Shown here: one piece after another, positions 17,435 through 27,604 of the stretch
How the letters are laid out: each line of letters begins with the position of its first letter
Numbering within the stretch: the stretch's first letter is position 1
From: Vibrio sagamiensis NBRC 104589
GTDB taxonomy: Bacteria; Pseudomonadota; Gammaproteobacteria; Enterobacterales; Vibrionaceae
NCBI RefSeq assembly: GCF_007990935.1
Contig: NZ_BJXJ01000010.1
Location: 1-64,000, forward strand
Length of the DNA: 64,000 nucleotides
Direction of reading: 5' to 3'
The notes under the pieces: model-generated
Database searches by the model: none
What the model saw: only the letters and a program-made list of their open reading frames with translations
What the model was told of the DNA's origin: nothing
Position numbers and translations under genes: made by a program

Positions 17435-20400
17435 CTATATTCTATTAACTTTCCTACCAATGAAGCGAACTTTTTTCATAAAGAGTTTTTTTAAAAAACC
17501 TTTAATCACTTTCAAAACAAACTTTATATCGTCAAGCATCAAGTATAAACAAGGCACTAATAGTAAAGTCAGAAAAGTAGCAAACAAAACCGCAAATCCC
17601 AACGCTACAGCCATTGGAACAACAAACTTAGCTTGTAAACTAGTTTCAAACATAATGGGCAGTACTCCAGCAAACGTGGTAATTGATGTCAAAGTTATCG
17701 CTCTAAAACGAGCGCAACCTGCTTCAACAACTGCTTGCTTGATATCCATACCTTTTTCACGTACTTGGTTAACATAATCAGTCAATACTAACGAATCATT
17801 GATAACCACACCAGCTGCTGCAATTAAGCCAAAGGTCGACATTAAGCTAATATCTAAGCCCAACCAGAAATGTCCCCATATCGCTCCTGTCAAACTAAAC
17901 GGTATAACAGACATTACAATTAATGGTTGAGTGTAACTCTTCAAAGGTACAGCCAATAAAATATAAACAATAATCATACCTGCAAGGAAGAATAATATTT
18001 GTTCATTTTGCTGAGCAGCTTGTTCTTCTACGTCCCCTCCGAGCTGTGTTTTCACATTTGGAAAAAGCTTTTTAAGCCCAGGTAAGATCTCCTCATCAAT
18101 AATAGTAACCACCTTTTGCGGCTCTATTTTTTCCTCATCAATAGACCCATAGACATAAACGGTTTGATAGCCATCTTCACGTCGTATCGAGCTAACTCCA
18201 GCTTGCTGATCTATCTCAACAACATCACCCAGCATGACTTTCTGGCCTATCGGTGTTGTGATAACTGTATAACGAAGCGATGAAAAAGCCTCACGGGTAA
18301 GTTTAGGGTAACGTACCATGACCTTAATTTCTTCCCCATTTCGCAGTAACCTTTGTGCCTCACCACCATAGAAGCTGCCCCCGACTTGCATCGCAATCAT
18401 GTTGAGATCAAGCCCAAGGTCGTAAGCAATAGGTTTGAGTGAAAGTAGAACTTCTTGACTACCGGAATCAATGGATGAAGAGATATCATAAAGACCATCT
18501 TGCTGCTGAAGTTGGTTAATTAACTCACGGCCTGCTTGATTGAGTTGATTGATATCTGGACCAAAAAGAAGATAGCCGAATTCATCACCATCACCACCTG
18601 CTGTTTGGTCACGAATCTTTATACTTTTCACTCCAGGAATAGTTGGCATTGCTTCTCGCCAACGACGAGTCAACTCGAAAGCATCAAACAAGCGTTGCTC
18701 TTCATCAACTAATGGAGCTAAAACCATACCTTTAACTCGAGTTTGATTCAAAGACAACACATCACGAACCATACCTTGTCCGTATTTTTCAATTAGTTCA
18801 CTCTCAACTTTTTGAACAACATTTTCAATGAGTTTCAGCGCCTTTATCATTTGGGTATTTGAGGCCGTATCGTTCATCTCTATTGTAATACTTGGGAAGT
18901 CCGTCGGTACTTTCGGGTTAGGTACAATTCTGACATAGCCCGCAACAATCAAAGCAATACTGATCAATAAGAGTCCACTAAAAGCAGTAAATATCGTCCA
19001 ACGCCAATGTGTACATAGTTCAACACAACGTCGATATGGCCCCTGCACAAAACTAAGGAAGCGTTGGTTGAAACGGTCACGCCATCCACCCACTTTAATT
19101 GGTTTAAAGTTTGTATGCGCTAAATGTGCAGGCAAGATCAACTTTGACTCAATCAAGCTGAACACTAAACATAAAATGACTACCCCAGCGATGCTGTAAA
19201 AAAAGGAACCATCGATACCACTAGAAAATAAGAAAGGAGCAAATACTGCGATAGTCGTTAAGACACCAAAAGTCGCAGGAGTAGCCACCCGTTTCACTCC
19301 AGTGATAATGTTATTAATTCCGCCGCCATTTTTTTCAATCTCACTGTAAGCACTTTCACCCATAACGATGGCGTCATCAACAACGATCCCTAACACCATA
19401 ATAAACGCGAACAGAGAAATAATATTGACGGAGATACCCAGTACAGGCATCATCATAATCGCCCCTAAGAAGCAAACAGGTAAACCAATCATTACCCACA
19501 TTGCTAAACGAAAACGCAGGAATATTGACAGCATAATAGCGACTAAAATCGCCCCTTGAAACAAGTTATTCCACATCATGTCAAGGCGGCCATTTAGATA
19601 ATAAGTATAATCGGCTATGACATTCAGTTTTATATCATCAGGAAGCTGCTTATTTTTGGCTTCAATATATCGATGAACAGATTCTGCAACTGGGATAATA
19701 TTTTGTTCTTTGGTTGCTTTAACGGCAAGAGACAGCATATTTTTCCCTGAGTATTTGCTGTATTTTTCACCTTCCGTAAATCCGTCTTTGATAATAGCGA
19801 TGTCCTGTAGTAAAACTTTAGCGCCATTAACCCCAAACTTAACAGGAATATTGCGGAACTCTTGCCCACGATAATGCTGATTTTCTATCCGAACGGATAT
19901 GATTCCTGAATTTGTTTTTACCTCACCAGCTGAAAAATTTGCTGAATATCGACTGATGGCTTGGCTAACATCATTTAAAGTTAAATCATATTTTCGTAAT
20001 ATCAGAGGATCAACTTCAATCGCAATTTCTTCTTCAGGTGCATCGAGTTCAACCAGCATCACGTTATTAAGCTGAAGCAATTCTTCTTCAATTTTTTGTG
20101 CTATTGGCTTAAGCTCTTCAAGAGATCGATCACTCGCTAATCCCATTTGGATAACATCTTGCCGCCATTCAATTTGATAAACATTGATCGGTTCCATTCC
20201 AACAGGCATATTAGATAAAGTGTCAACTTTCTGCTTCACATCATCTAATACTCGTTTGATATCAGCATGGGTATCAACTTCTATTTCAACATGGGCGCTA
20301 CCTCGCGAGGCATTAGAGACAATTTGTTTTATGCCAGTCACATCTTTGAGTGATTCTTCAACCTTTATCAGAATTCCTTCTTCAATTTCTTGTGGCGACG

Positions 20401-20578
20401 CACCTGGGTAATAAGCACTAACATTAATGTAGTTAATTTCGATATTTGGAAATATTTGACGCTGAATAAGTTGATAACTGACAACTCCCATAATGATAAT
20501 AAATACCATCATTAAGTTAGCCGCAACAGGGTTATTAGCAAAATAGGCAATCATACCTCTTTGTTGATTATCTTCCAT
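17435..20578 (-). CDS. RND efflux pump, inner-membrane permease (AcrB/HAE1 type)
   Basis: A 1047-residue RND permease with the usual twelve-segment plan. The first membrane helix is near residues 18-37, with a large periplasmic loop to about 335, helices 2-6, a central segment near 530, a second loop to about 865 and five final helices. The proton-relay acidic pair is visible in FIMVLGIVVDDAIVMGE, and a conserved Asn-Asp in AGVVINDSLVLTDYV. It exports drugs, detergents or lipophilic compounds using the proton gradient. It follows its adaptor gene by 13 bases, with AGGAG before the ATG. No outer-membrane channel gene is in the operon, so a TolC-type protein encoded elsewhere is presumably used. 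Confidence 0.93.
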   Translation of the reverse strand: MEDNQQRGMIAYFANNPVAANLMMVFIIIMGVVSYQLIQRQIFPNIEINYINVSAYYPGASPQEIEEGILIKVEESLKDVTGIKQIVSNASRGSAHVEIEVDTHADIKRVLDDVKQKVDTLSNMPVGMEPINVYQIEWRQDVIQMGLASDRSLEELKPIAQKIEEELLQLNNVMLVELDAPEEEIAIEVDPLILRKYDLTLNDVSQAISRYSANFSAGEVKTNSGIISVRIENQHYRGQEFRNIPVKFGVNGAKVLLQDIAIIKDGFTEGEKYSKYSGKNMLSLAVKATKEQNIIPVAESVHRYIEAKNKQLPDDIKLNVIADYTYYLNGRLDMMWNNLFQGAILVAIMLSIFLRFRLAMWVMIGLPVCFLGAIMMMPVLGISVNIISLFAFIMVLGIVVDDAIVMGESAYSEIEKNGGGINNIITGVKRVATPATFGVLTTIAVFAPFLFSSGIDGSFFYSIAGVVILCLVFSLIESKLILPAHLAHTNFKPIKVGGWRDRFNQRFLSFVQGPYRRCVELCTHWRWTIFTAFSGLLLISIALIVAGYVRIVPNPKVPTDFPSITIEMNDTASNTQMIKALKLIENVVQKVESELIEKYGQGMVRDVLSLNQTRVKGMVLAPLVDEEQRLFDAFELTRRWREAMPTIPGVKSIKIRDQTAGGDGDEFGYLLFGPDINQLNQAGRELINQLQQQDGLYDISSSIDSGSQEVLLSLKPIAYDLGLDLNMIAMQVGGSFYGGEAQRLLRNGEEIKVMVRYPKLTREAFSSLRYTVITTPIGQKVMLGDVVEIDQQAGVSSIRREDGYQTVYVYGSIDEEKIEPQKVVTIIDEEILPGLKKLFPNVKTQLGGDVEEQAAQQNEQILFFLAGMIIVYILLAVPLKSYTQPLIVMSVIPFSLTGAIWGHFWLGLDISLMSTFGLIAAAGVVINDSLVLTDYVNQVREKGMDIKQAVVEAGCARFRAITLTSITTFAGVLPIMFETSLQAKFVVPMAVALGFAVLFATFLTLLLVPCLYLMLDDIKFVLKVIKGFLKKLFMKKVRFIGRKVNRI

Positions 20579-20591
20579 ATTTTGCTCCTAA

Positions 20592-21749
20592 TTACTGCAC
20601 AAGACTTGTGGAGTCATCATTACTTTGCACAACTTTTACTGTCATACCTTGACGTGGGTATTCTGGTATTGTCAAAACAACCTTATCTGAATCATTCAAA
20701 CCTTTACCAATAACCAAAAACTCCCCTTCTTCACGCAAAACATTAACCACCCTTTCTTCAAGCTGATTATTTTCATTAACAACCCAAACAGTGCGATTTC
20801 TGACTAATTCTTGTGGGAGACGGTAAATATGCTTAAGCTTTTTACCGATAAAGTTCACTTCGACAAAGGAGCCAAACTTAATAGGAGGTTGGTGGTTGTT
20901 TAAACCATACGGGTCATTAATTTGAATCACAACATTACTCATCCGTGTTGCACTATCGATTATCCCTAAATCGCGAATTACTTTTCCTTCTCGCTGAGTT
21001 TTCGTCATATCTAGCTGGGTTACTACAGCCGAAAGATCAACAAAAGAATCTGGCAAGAAAACACGATCAAATCCAGCAATTGGAATATGCACTTCTGCCA
21101 GTTCAACATTGTTTAACACCGCGACTTGTGAGCCTGCCGAAACAAATTGACCAACGCCGATTTCACGTTTCACCACTAGCGCATCATAAGGCGCAACAAT
21201 ATTACAATTATCCAAATCCCTCTGAGCACGTTTAATTGCGGCTTGAGCAGATTTCACTTTTGCCTGAGAGCTTAATAATTGTGGTTTACGTAGGTAAAGT
21301 TCCGTAACTTGTTTAGAATTTAATGATTTGGCTTGTCTTTTTGCAACTTCAGCTTTAGCTTGCTCTTCAATTAACATTGCACGTGCATTAGCTAATTCCG
21401 CTTCTGCTTGTAATAACGCGGCTTCATAATTGTCTTTGGCTATCGTCATTAGCACTTCACCACGTTTGACGAAGCCACCTTGCACAAAATTTGGATGCCA
21501 ACTTGTGACTTCTCCACTCACTTGAGCTGCTAGCTGAGTTTGCTCAAAAGGCTCTATTTCACCATACCCACTGATCACAACATTGTGATCAGTGGGAAAT
21601 AGAGAAGATATTTGGACGGTGGGCTCTTCTCTTAATTCTTTAGTCGCTTCATTATCTGGCGAAGATTGTGCGATAGCAGTATAAGTGAAGTACGAACCTC
21701 CCGCTAAAATTAATGGTAGTATCCAACGCAATCTTGTTTTTTTTAGCAT
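20592..21749 (-). CDS. RND efflux periplasmic adaptor (membrane fusion protein)
   Basis: A 385-residue adaptor. The start MLKKTRLRW is favoured by GAGG six bases upstream. An N-terminal membrane anchor (about residues 8-26) is followed by a lipoyl/hairpin region: VSGYGEIEPFEQTQLAAQVSGEV, then a coiled-coil hairpin rich in Ala and Glu (AEAELANARAMLIEEQAKAEVAKRQ), then the second lipoyl half IVAPYDALVVKREIGVGQFV. Beta-barrel and membrane-proximal domains complete it. It links the RND pump to an outer-membrane channel. It is coded between soxR and the pump gene on the same strand. Confidence 0.92.
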   Translation of the reverse strand: MLKKTRLRWILPLILAGGSYFTYTAIAQSSPDNEATKELREEPTVQISSLFPTDHNVVISGYGEIEPFEQTQLAAQVSGEVTSWHPNFVQGGFVKRGEVLMTIAKDNYEAALLQAEAELANARAMLIEEQAKAEVAKRQAKSLNSKQVTELYLRKPQLLSSQAKVKSAQAAIKRAQRDLDNCNIVAPYDALVVKREIGVGQFVSAGSQVAVLNNVELAEVHIPIAGFDRVFLPDSFVDLSAVVTQLDMTKTQREGKVIRDLGIIDSATRMSNVVIQINDPYGLNNHQPPIKFGSFVEVNFIGKKLKHIYRLPQELVRNRTVWVVNENNQLEERVVNVLREEGEFLVIGKGLNDSDKVVLTIPEYPRQGMTVKVVQSNDDSTSLVQ

Positions 21750-21781
21750 GTAAATCCTCATTGATTACCATAATGCTTATG

Positions 21782-21807
21782 CTCAAGTAAGGTTTACGTC
21801 ACTTGAG
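21782..21807. promoter_or_regulatory. 26-bp imperfect inverted repeat upstream of the RND operon
   Basis: CTCAAGT and ACTTGAG flank a 12-base centre; read on the minus strand the arms are CTCAAGTGACG and CTCAAGTAAGG. It lies 33 bases before the adaptor start, between soxR and the RND genes. SoxR boxes have the same CTCAAG half sites but normally with a shorter centre, so SoxR binding is plausible but unproven. Confidence 0.5.
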
Positions 21808-21910
21808 TTCGGTATTTAAAAGTTATACGAAAAATCGATGTTATAGCTCAATTACTCGGGCAATCAATATACACCAATGATTTCAAAATGTTTGATTCAA
21901 AGTGCTTGAT

Positions 21911-22345
21911 TCAAAACGACGTCACGATAAGTTTAGATCCAATATATTGTTTACCTTCAATATCATCTGGATTTCTTAAACGGCACTTTTCTAAGGATAA
22001 GCAACCACACCCAATACATTCACCAAGCTCCATTTGTAATTTTTGCATCTGGTGTATCTTTTTATCCAATTGATCAAACCACTTTTTTGACAGTGCTTCC
22101 CATTGTAATTTATTTGGAGCTTGATGTTTGGGCAGGGATTCAAACGCTTTATGGATCTCTTCCAAAGACAATCCCACTTGCTGGGCAGCTTTTATAATAG
22201 CAACTCGTCGTAGTACACTGCGGTGATATTGACGTTGATTACCTTGGCTTCGCCAACTAAAAACAAGGCCTTTTTTTTCATAAAAATGCAAAGCAGATAC
22301 TTTAACACCAGAGCGCTGAGCAACTTCTCCAATACTGAGTTCCAT
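21911..22345 (-). CDS. soxR: Redox-sensitive MerR family regulator SoxR
   Basis: A 144-residue SoxR. It has an N-terminal MerR winged helix (LSIGEVAQRSGVKVSALHFYE), a dimerisation helix, and the [2Fe-2S] cluster motif with Cys110, Cys113, Cys115 and Cys121 (CIGCGCLSLEKC), spaced C-x2-C-x-C-x5-C as in SoxR. Oxidation of the cluster by redox-cycling compounds activates target promoters. AAGGAAG stands six bases before the ATG. The next genes on the same strand are an RND adaptor and pump. Outside enterics SoxR commonly controls efflux of redox-active compounds directly, so these are likely its targets. Confidence 0.93.
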   Translation of the reverse strand: MELSIGEVAQRSGVKVSALHFYEKKGLVFSWRSQGNQRQYHRSVLRRVAIIKAAQQVGLSLEEIHKAFESLPKHQAPNKLQWEALSKKWFDQLDKKIHQMQKLQMELGECIGCGCLSLEKCRLRNPDDIEGKQYIGSKLIVTSF

Positions 22346-22635
22346 TTTTCACTTCCTTAATTAAACAACACCCACATCCAAGATGCACATTCTGATAGAA
22401 ATCAAATAACAATTACATCAAATTTTTATATCAAATTCCAATATGAGAATATCAAAAACAGATAAAAATTATGTATCAGTTTTTGAACTGATAAATGAAA
22501 GAAATGTTATCAACATAAGTTTCCAAAAAAAAGCATATTTAGCAAAATTTGATTTATGCTATAAGTTGCGAGCAATATTACCCTTTCCTATTTTGCATTT
22601 TATAAAAACATAATATTATTTCTTTTGAGTAATGC

Positions 22636-24531
22636 ATGAAAACATATTTACACAATTTATCTCTGACCGCCAAAATTTCACTGACTTCTTTTATAGCGAT
22701 TACTTTAATGGGGGGTGCTTTAACTTATTTTTCTGCCAGTAAGCTCTTTGAAGAAACTCGTAGCAGCATCTATACACGAGCTCAAAGTTCGAGCAATATC
22801 GCAACAGAGTCGATTAAAAACTGGATTTCAATTCGCAAAGATATCATTTCTTCCGTTGATATTGATAAACCTCAAGGAGAGCGTCTTAATTCACTTATTC
22901 AAGGCAAGAACGCCGGTGGCTTTTCGGATTTATATCTAGGCAGCAGCGATGGAAAGCTATTAAGTGCACTTGATAACGGAATGTTAAAGATCGATCCTCG
23001 AACAAGACCTTGGTATACCGAAACCAAGCTACATAATAAACCAACAATCACCTCGGCATATCAAGATGCGATTACAAATAAGCTATTGATAACAATAACA
23101 AGACCAATCAAACAAGAAGGTAACCTTGTCGGTGTAATTGCGGCAGATGTCTCAATTGAAAAACTTATTTCAGATATTACTGAATTTAATGTTGGAGAAA
23201 ACGCTAATGCTATGTTGATTGATATGGGCAATGGAACAATCTTAGCCCATAGTAATAGAAATTTGATACTTAAACCAACTACCGAACTTTCTCCTAAATT
23301 TACTTCTGACTTCATCAAAAAAGCAGAAAGAAGAAATAGCATCGAAATAACGTCAAAGCATGGCCACGAGAAACTCTATTCTTTCCGTCAAATTGAAGGA
23401 ACCAATTGGATGTTTGCGATTGAAATGGATCGTGCAACTGAAGAAGCAAGCCATATGGCCTTATTGCAACAGTTATTTTTTATTGCATTGATCATCGTCA
23501 TTGTAGCGATTGTGATGCTTTCATTTTTGGTAAAAAACCTATTAAAAGATCTTAATCGTGTATCCAAAGCTCTGGAAGAGATAGCAAGCGGTAACGGTGA
23601 CTTAACCTTGCGTTTAACACCTCGCAGCAACGATGAAGTTGGCAGGCTAGCAAAAAACTTCAACCTCTTTATTGGCAATATGCATAACATGATTACTAAA
23701 TTAGGTAGTGTCTCAAGTTCTCTTTCTGAACAAGCACACACAATGGCTAAACAATCTATTACTAATACTCAACAAATTAATAGCCAACAAGATGAAGTCA
23801 ACATGGTAGCAACAGCTATTAACGAAATGGCGGTTGCTACACAAGAAATAGCAAATAACGCAGAAAAAAGTGCTGGTAAGTCTGAAGATGCTGTTCAAGT
23901 TTGTTCTGCAAGCTCTACTCAGGTGATCGCAACTCAAAACTCTATCAATAACCTTGCACAAGAAGTTCAAGTTGCCACAGATATCATCCAAGAGCTTGAG
24001 CTTCATAGCCAGAGTATTAATACCATACTGTCAACGATTCAAGATATTGCGGAGCAAACCAATTTATTGGCACTAAATGCCGCAATAGAGGCAGCACGAG
24101 CTGGCGAACAGGGTAGAGGTTTTGCTGTAGTTGCTGATGAGGTTAGAGTGTTAAGTAAGCGTACCCATGCTTCAACAACAGAGATACAACATACTATTGA
24201 GCTACTTCAAAATACCACAGAGAAAGCGGTTTCGATTATGAATGAGAGTCAGAAGCTCGCTAATTCGAGTGTAAGTGATGCTAATGAGGCGGCTTTAAGT
24301 TTAACGACAATTCACACAACAATTGAAAAAATTAACGATATGGCGACACAAATCGCCTCTGCTGCAGAAGAACAAGCGGTCGTGACTCAAGAAATAACCC
24401 ACAACACAGAAAGTATCAGCGAAGTGTCGTATAAATTATCTTCTGAGTCACAACAAGCATCAGAACAAGCCTCAAAATTGTCTAATTTATCATTTGAATT
24501 AGAACAGGAAATCAACCGTTTCAAACTATAA
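22636..24531 (+). CDS. Methyl-accepting chemotaxis protein with dCache sensor
   Basis: A 631-residue chemoreceptor. Membrane helix 1 is at about residues 12-33. A periplasmic dCache_1 domain spans about 40-265, helix 2 about 276-300 and a HAMP domain about 300-355. The cytoplasmic signalling domain contains the hairpin tip [20 protein letters not shown]. The sensor has R-PWY and a later Y-x-D ([15 protein letters not shown]), which resemble the amino-acid-binding signature of dCache receptors, so an amino-acid ligand is possible. There is no C-terminal CheR-docking pentapeptide. It is monocistronic and followed by a hairpin. It probably serves swimming or swarming taxis. Confidence 0.92.
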   Translation: MKTYLHNLSLTAKISLTSFIAITLMGGALTYFSASKLFEETRSSIYTRAQSSSNIATESIKNWISIRKDIISSVDIDKPQGERLNSLIQGKNAGGFSDLYLGSSDGKLLSALDNGMLKIDPRTRPWYTETKLHNKPTITSAYQDAITNKLLITITRPIKQEGNLVGVIAADVSIEKLISDITEFNVGENANAMLIDMGNGTILAHSNRNLILKPTTELSPKFTSDFIKKAERRNSIEITSKHGHEKLYSFRQIEGTNWMFAIEMDRATEEASHMALLQQLFFIALIIVIVAIVMLSFLVKNLLKDLNRVSKALEEIASGNGDLTLRLTPRSNDEVGRLAKNFNLFIGNMHNMITKLGSVSSSLSEQAHTMAKQSITNTQQINSQQDEVNMVATAINEMAVATQEIANNAEKSAGKSEDAVQVCSASSTQVIATQNSINNLAQEVQVATDIIQELELHSQSINTILSTIQDIAEQTNLLALNAAIEAARAGEQGRGFAVVADEVRVLSKRTHASTTEIQHTIELLQNTTEKAVSIMNESQKLANSSVSDANEAALSLTTIHTTIEKINDMATQIASAAEEQAVVTQEITHNTESISEVSYKLSSESQQASEQASKLSNLSFELEQEINRFKL

Positions 24532-24849
24532 ACGTGGAACCATGAAAGAGCCTTTAAGCTCCTTTCATGGTCAATCCATTTCTGTGATTAATATTTCAAG
24601 TGCTCAATGCTTAATTAAATACATATCAATACTTAGGCTTAACATAAGTCGTCAATAATCACAGTTTCATAGCAATCAATTTCATTCTCATGACCGGAGT
24701 TTGAGCTTAATCACGTTAGTGTTATATACCTAAGTGGCTTTAGGGTAATTGGGTATAATAACACCGCATTCTATATAAGCTCCCCACTTAAAAATAAAGT
24801 TTGTAACAAGATTATTTGGTATATACGTTTTACACAATCAAGGAATAGA
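24532..24849. other. Intergenic region with terminator-like hairpin and a TATACC palindrome
   Basis: No gene is seen. Immediately after the chemoreceptor stop is a hairpin (24539-24571). Positions 24725-24757 hold TATACC..GGGTATA, a short degenerate member of the local palindromic family. The last 90 bases should contain the promoter of the NlpE-like gene. Confidence 0.5.
24539..24571 (+). terminator. Hairpin after the chemoreceptor gene
   Basis: ACCATGAAAG pairs with CTTTCATGGT, with AGC/GCT extending the stem inside. No T-run follows, so it is either a weak intrinsic terminator or an mRNA 3'-end stabiliser. Confidence 0.5.
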
Positions 24850-25362
24850 ATGAAAAACCAATATTTAGTATTAGCCTTTGCTCTGCTTACACTTGCTGGC
24901 TGCCAAAATGAAAAAAACAAAGAGGCGCTCTCGTATCAAGTTCATAACACAGGTATAAAGCAAACCCAAAGTGCAACTCCAGTGGATCATTTACAAGTTA
25001 TCACTACCGATACTTTTTCAGATCCCGCTAATAGTGCTCGACATGCCTTAAACTGGGAAGGTACATACAATGGAATGCTACCTTGTGCAGACTGCTCTGG
25101 TATCGACATTACATTAACAATTGATAAAAATGGTTACTATATATTAACTCAAGATTTCAAAGATCAAAATAATGGCCATTTTAACTCCCACGGGAAATTC
25201 ACTTGGGATAAACTTGGAAATATGATCACCTTAAGTGAGGAATCCGTTCCAAATCAATACCTTGTTGTAGAGGATCGTTTAATCAAACTCGATAGTAATG
25301 GGGAAAAAGTGACAGGTGATCTCGCCTCATTTTATAATTTTAATAAATTATCTGAACAATAA
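24850..25362 (+). CDS. nlpE: NlpE-like copper-response lipoprotein
   Basis: A 170-residue lipoprotein. The signal ends in LTLAGC, so Cys19 would be lipidated. The NlpE N-terminal domain is clear, with WEGTYNGMLPCADCSGIDIT, which holds the C-x-x-C pair typical of the family. E. coli NlpE has a second C-terminal OB domain; this protein stops after the first domain, like many Vibrio homologues. NlpE senses surface contact and envelope stress and signals to the Cpx system, and was first linked to copper resistance. Whether this short form signals is unknown. AAGGA lies before the ATG and a strong terminator follows. Confidence 0.85.
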   Translation: MKNQYLVLAFALLTLAGCQNEKNKEALSYQVHNTGIKQTQSATPVDHLQVITTDTFSDPANSARHALNWEGTYNGMLPCADCSGIDITLTIDKNGYYILTQDFKDQNNGHFNSHGKFTWDKLGNMITLSEESVPNQYLVVEDRLIKLDSNGEKVTGDLASFYNFNKLSEQ

Positions 25363-25405
25363 CTTCGAATTATTGTAGCTTGTGTAACTGTTAATATAAG
25401 CATTG

Positions 25406-25436
25406 CCAATCTGGGAATACTCACCCCAGATTGGTT
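25406..25436 (+). terminator. Rho-independent terminator after nlpE
   Basis: CCAATCTGGG, a nine-base loop and CCCAGATTGG, then TTT. The perfect 10-bp stem lies 44 bases after the nlpE stop and just before the convergent 25451 gene end, so it may serve both. Confidence 0.7.
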
Positions 25437-25450
25437 TATGACTTGTTCAC

Positions 25451-25810
25451 TCATGCTAAATTCAAAAATAGCTCATCGTCAGTCATATACTTATGCCGAC
25501 AAGTCAAATTACGCAAATGCATAAACATAAAATCAGGAAAACCTGGTGCAATAATGCTATTCGGCTCCCATTGAACACCGCCGATAAACACGTAACGACC
25601 TTGTTTCTCATCATTATGTAATGGGTTATTCAGAAATGTCGATAATTCTGCGCGACAACCTTCCACAATACATACGATCTGTCCTTTAAATACCCCAATT
25701 ACTCGTTTGATAAGGTTCGCTTTTATACCACATTTCCAGGCTTGCCGAGTCGCCCACTCGTAGCCATGTTTTTTTACCGATTGCTTTTTTAAATGCACAA
25801 CCAAATTCAT
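25451..25810 (-). CDS. Hypothetical protein
   Basis: A 119-residue basic protein with no signal peptide or membrane segment. AGGAAAG precedes the ATG. Visible pieces are WATRQAWKCGIKANLIKRV, IVCIVEGCRAELSTFLNNP and YVFIGGVQWEPNSII. No family is recognised. It is convergent with nlpE and separate from the next minus-strand gene by more than 300 bases, so it is probably monocistronic. Confidence 0.55.
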   Translation of the reverse strand: MNLVVHLKKQSVKKHGYEWATRQAWKCGIKANLIKRVIGVFKGQIVCIVEGCRAELSTFLNNPLHNDEKQGRYVFIGGVQWEPNSIIAPGFPDFMFMHLRNLTCRHKYMTDDELFLNLA

Positions 25811-26153
25811 ATCTTCTTTCCTATATAACTTTACTTCTACTATACCTAAATCATTATTCAGCTTTACTGATATTAATTTGTCGATACAATAAAAAATAGT
25901 AATCGCTGTATATCCACCACCTTAAGATGATCACTAAAGAATGAGCTTGAATATCAAGACTGAGAAGCGTCAAAAGTGGGTCAAATAGGTGACATATAGA
26001 GATGATATTAAACACACAATTGGGTACTTAACACGACGAGGGATAGTAAGATTTACAATGTAAAATGTAATTGTAAGGGCGAAGGTATTGAGGCTCTTTA
26101 ACTATTACAGTGAAGAGCCTTATAAAAACACATTTTTACTAGTTTTTAGGATA
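25811..26153. other. Intergenic region, hairpins only
   Basis: No gene. AGGCTCTT at 26091 pairs with AAGAGCCT at 26113 across a 14-base loop, just past the end of the META-domain gene. It may be a weak terminator, although no T-run is present. TTACAAT..ATTGTAA around 26052-26075 is a second short dyad of unknown meaning. Confidence 0.4.
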
Positions 26154-26579
26154 CTAAGATTCTTTTTGATAAGTTAGTACTTTTGAGTCGTACTCGATGA
26201 TTAGCTGTTTCGAAATTTCATCAAATCTAATCATTGCTTCTGTAAGCAAGACACCCAAGATATCTTTTTCTTGCTGGAACTGCGTACCAATACAACCTTT
26301 TCTTGTCGTCAGAAGAGGTGTAATTTCCCAAAAGCCTTGATCCAACCACCCAATAGTAGCAAAGAAATTATTACAGCCTGTATTTCCGAATATATTATCT
26401 CGAGTTATCTGCAGAGTAGACTGATGTTCTGGTGTCTGACCATTTATCTGGACTAAACTCCAAGCACCTAAGACTTTTTTATGCAATGAAGATAATTCTG
26501 GTTCTTCAGTGGCTTGTGCAGCGGGCAATAAGAAGAAGGAAAAAAATAATAGGTTTAACGATAAAAATAGTCTTTTCAT
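26154..26579 (-). CDS. Secreted META-domain (HslJ-like) protein
   Basis: A 141-residue protein with a signal peptide (cleavage after QAT near residue 24). The mature part is one META domain: GAWSLVQINGQTPEH, the block ITRDNIFGNTGCNNFFATIG with the conserved GxxGCNxF, and LTTRKGCIGTQFQQEKDILGVL. META proteins such as HslJ are periplasmic or membrane-attached and linked to novobiocin or heat-shock phenotypes; the biochemical role is not known. It follows, on the same strand with a 21-base gap, a larger secreted protein gene, so the two may be an operon. Confidence 0.8.
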   Translation of the reverse strand: MKRLFLSLNLLFFSFFLLPAAQATEEPELSSLHKKVLGAWSLVQINGQTPEHQSTLQITRDNIFGNTGCNNFFATIGWLDQGFWEITPLLTTRKGCIGTQFQQEKDILGVLLTEAMIRFDEISKQLIIEYDSKVLTYQKES

Positions 26580-26600
26580 TTCGGTTCTCTTAAGTAGTGT

Positions 26601-27344
26601 TTACCAACGTGTGAATTTAATCGAGACGGCTTCACCAAACCCCATCCCAATCCCACCTGCTTTCAGATCAAAAATTTCGCCTTTGGATCGATCCCATATT
26701 TTAACTTCATGATAGAAAATACCACTAAAATACTGCCCTCTGTTGTCGAGTAGCTCCACCTTCTCACCTTTTTCTAACTGATCGAAAAAAGTTTCATCAA
26801 TATAAGAAGAACCTGCGAATACTGGCGTAGTAGTTAATCCTGCGAATTGCATCACCAATTCACCATAATTACCAATTGCACATGCGATTATTACTGCAGT
26901 ACCACCACATATCGCAGCTTGATATTGCCTCCCAGAGTCTGTTTTGAAAGGTCGTTTATATAAGCCCCTTCCAAAAACACTATCAAAGCGAATGTGTATT
27001 TCTTCAGGTAATGTCGTCCCTTTAATTTCCACCATATGAGGTTGATCGATATTAAAATTAGGCATTAATAAGCTTTCTGTTATAAATCTTTTGTCAGCTG
27101 TTACAATTTTAAATTTTATACGGTCATCTTCTTTATAATCGATAAGATCGGATAAAGAGTTAGAATTAGACATATCAAGCTTATTAACTGGTATCCAAGC
27201 ACCGCTATTTATCGCATAGAAAACATCCATATTCTCAGTTTGATGATTAGCTTCTGATAATCCATTTCTTATGAATATATTTGCGCTCAGAGCTGATTTT
27301 GTGATAATCAGAACTAAGCAACCCATTATGATTCTTTTTAGCAT
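26601..27344 (-). CDS. Secreted hypothetical protein
   Basis: A 247-residue protein. The start MLKRIIMGC is chosen because GAGG lies six bases upstream. The signal peptide probably ends after ALSA. The mature part has one Cys-rich hydrophobic stretch, AAICGGTAVIIACAIGNYG, that could be membrane-associated, and a C-terminal beta-rich section with GGIGMGFGEAVSIKF. I recognise no domain. It is upstream of and probably co-transcribed with the META-domain gene. Confidence 0.6.
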   Translation of the reverse strand: MLKRIIMGCLVLIITKSALSANIFIRNGLSEANHQTENMDVFYAINSGAWIPVNKLDMSNSNSLSDLIDYKEDDRIKFKIVTADKRFITESLLMPNFNIDQPHMVEIKGTTLPEEIHIRFDSVFGRGLYKRPFKTDSGRQYQAAICGGTAVIIACAIGNYGELVMQFAGLTTTPVFAGSSYIDETFFDQLEKGEKVELLDNRGQYFSGIFYHEVKIWDRSKGEIFDLKAGGIGMGFGEAVSIKFTRW

Positions 27345-27604
27345 CTGACACCTCAAACACACTTTTTAAAACAACATCACGATCGTATTTTATTTACAGA
27401 AAATTAACAAGCATGAACTTATCAAAGTTATTATTTTTCAGCTCAAACTCATACTTTTCATTGCCATTAATTATTTTTATCACAATTAAAATACTATTTT
27501 ATTGAATAATTAAAATATTATTCTTATCATTAAGTGACTAAGGTAAAATTTGAAAGTAATTATTTATCAAGATTAAGCTTATATTAGACAAATCAATATT
27601 AATG

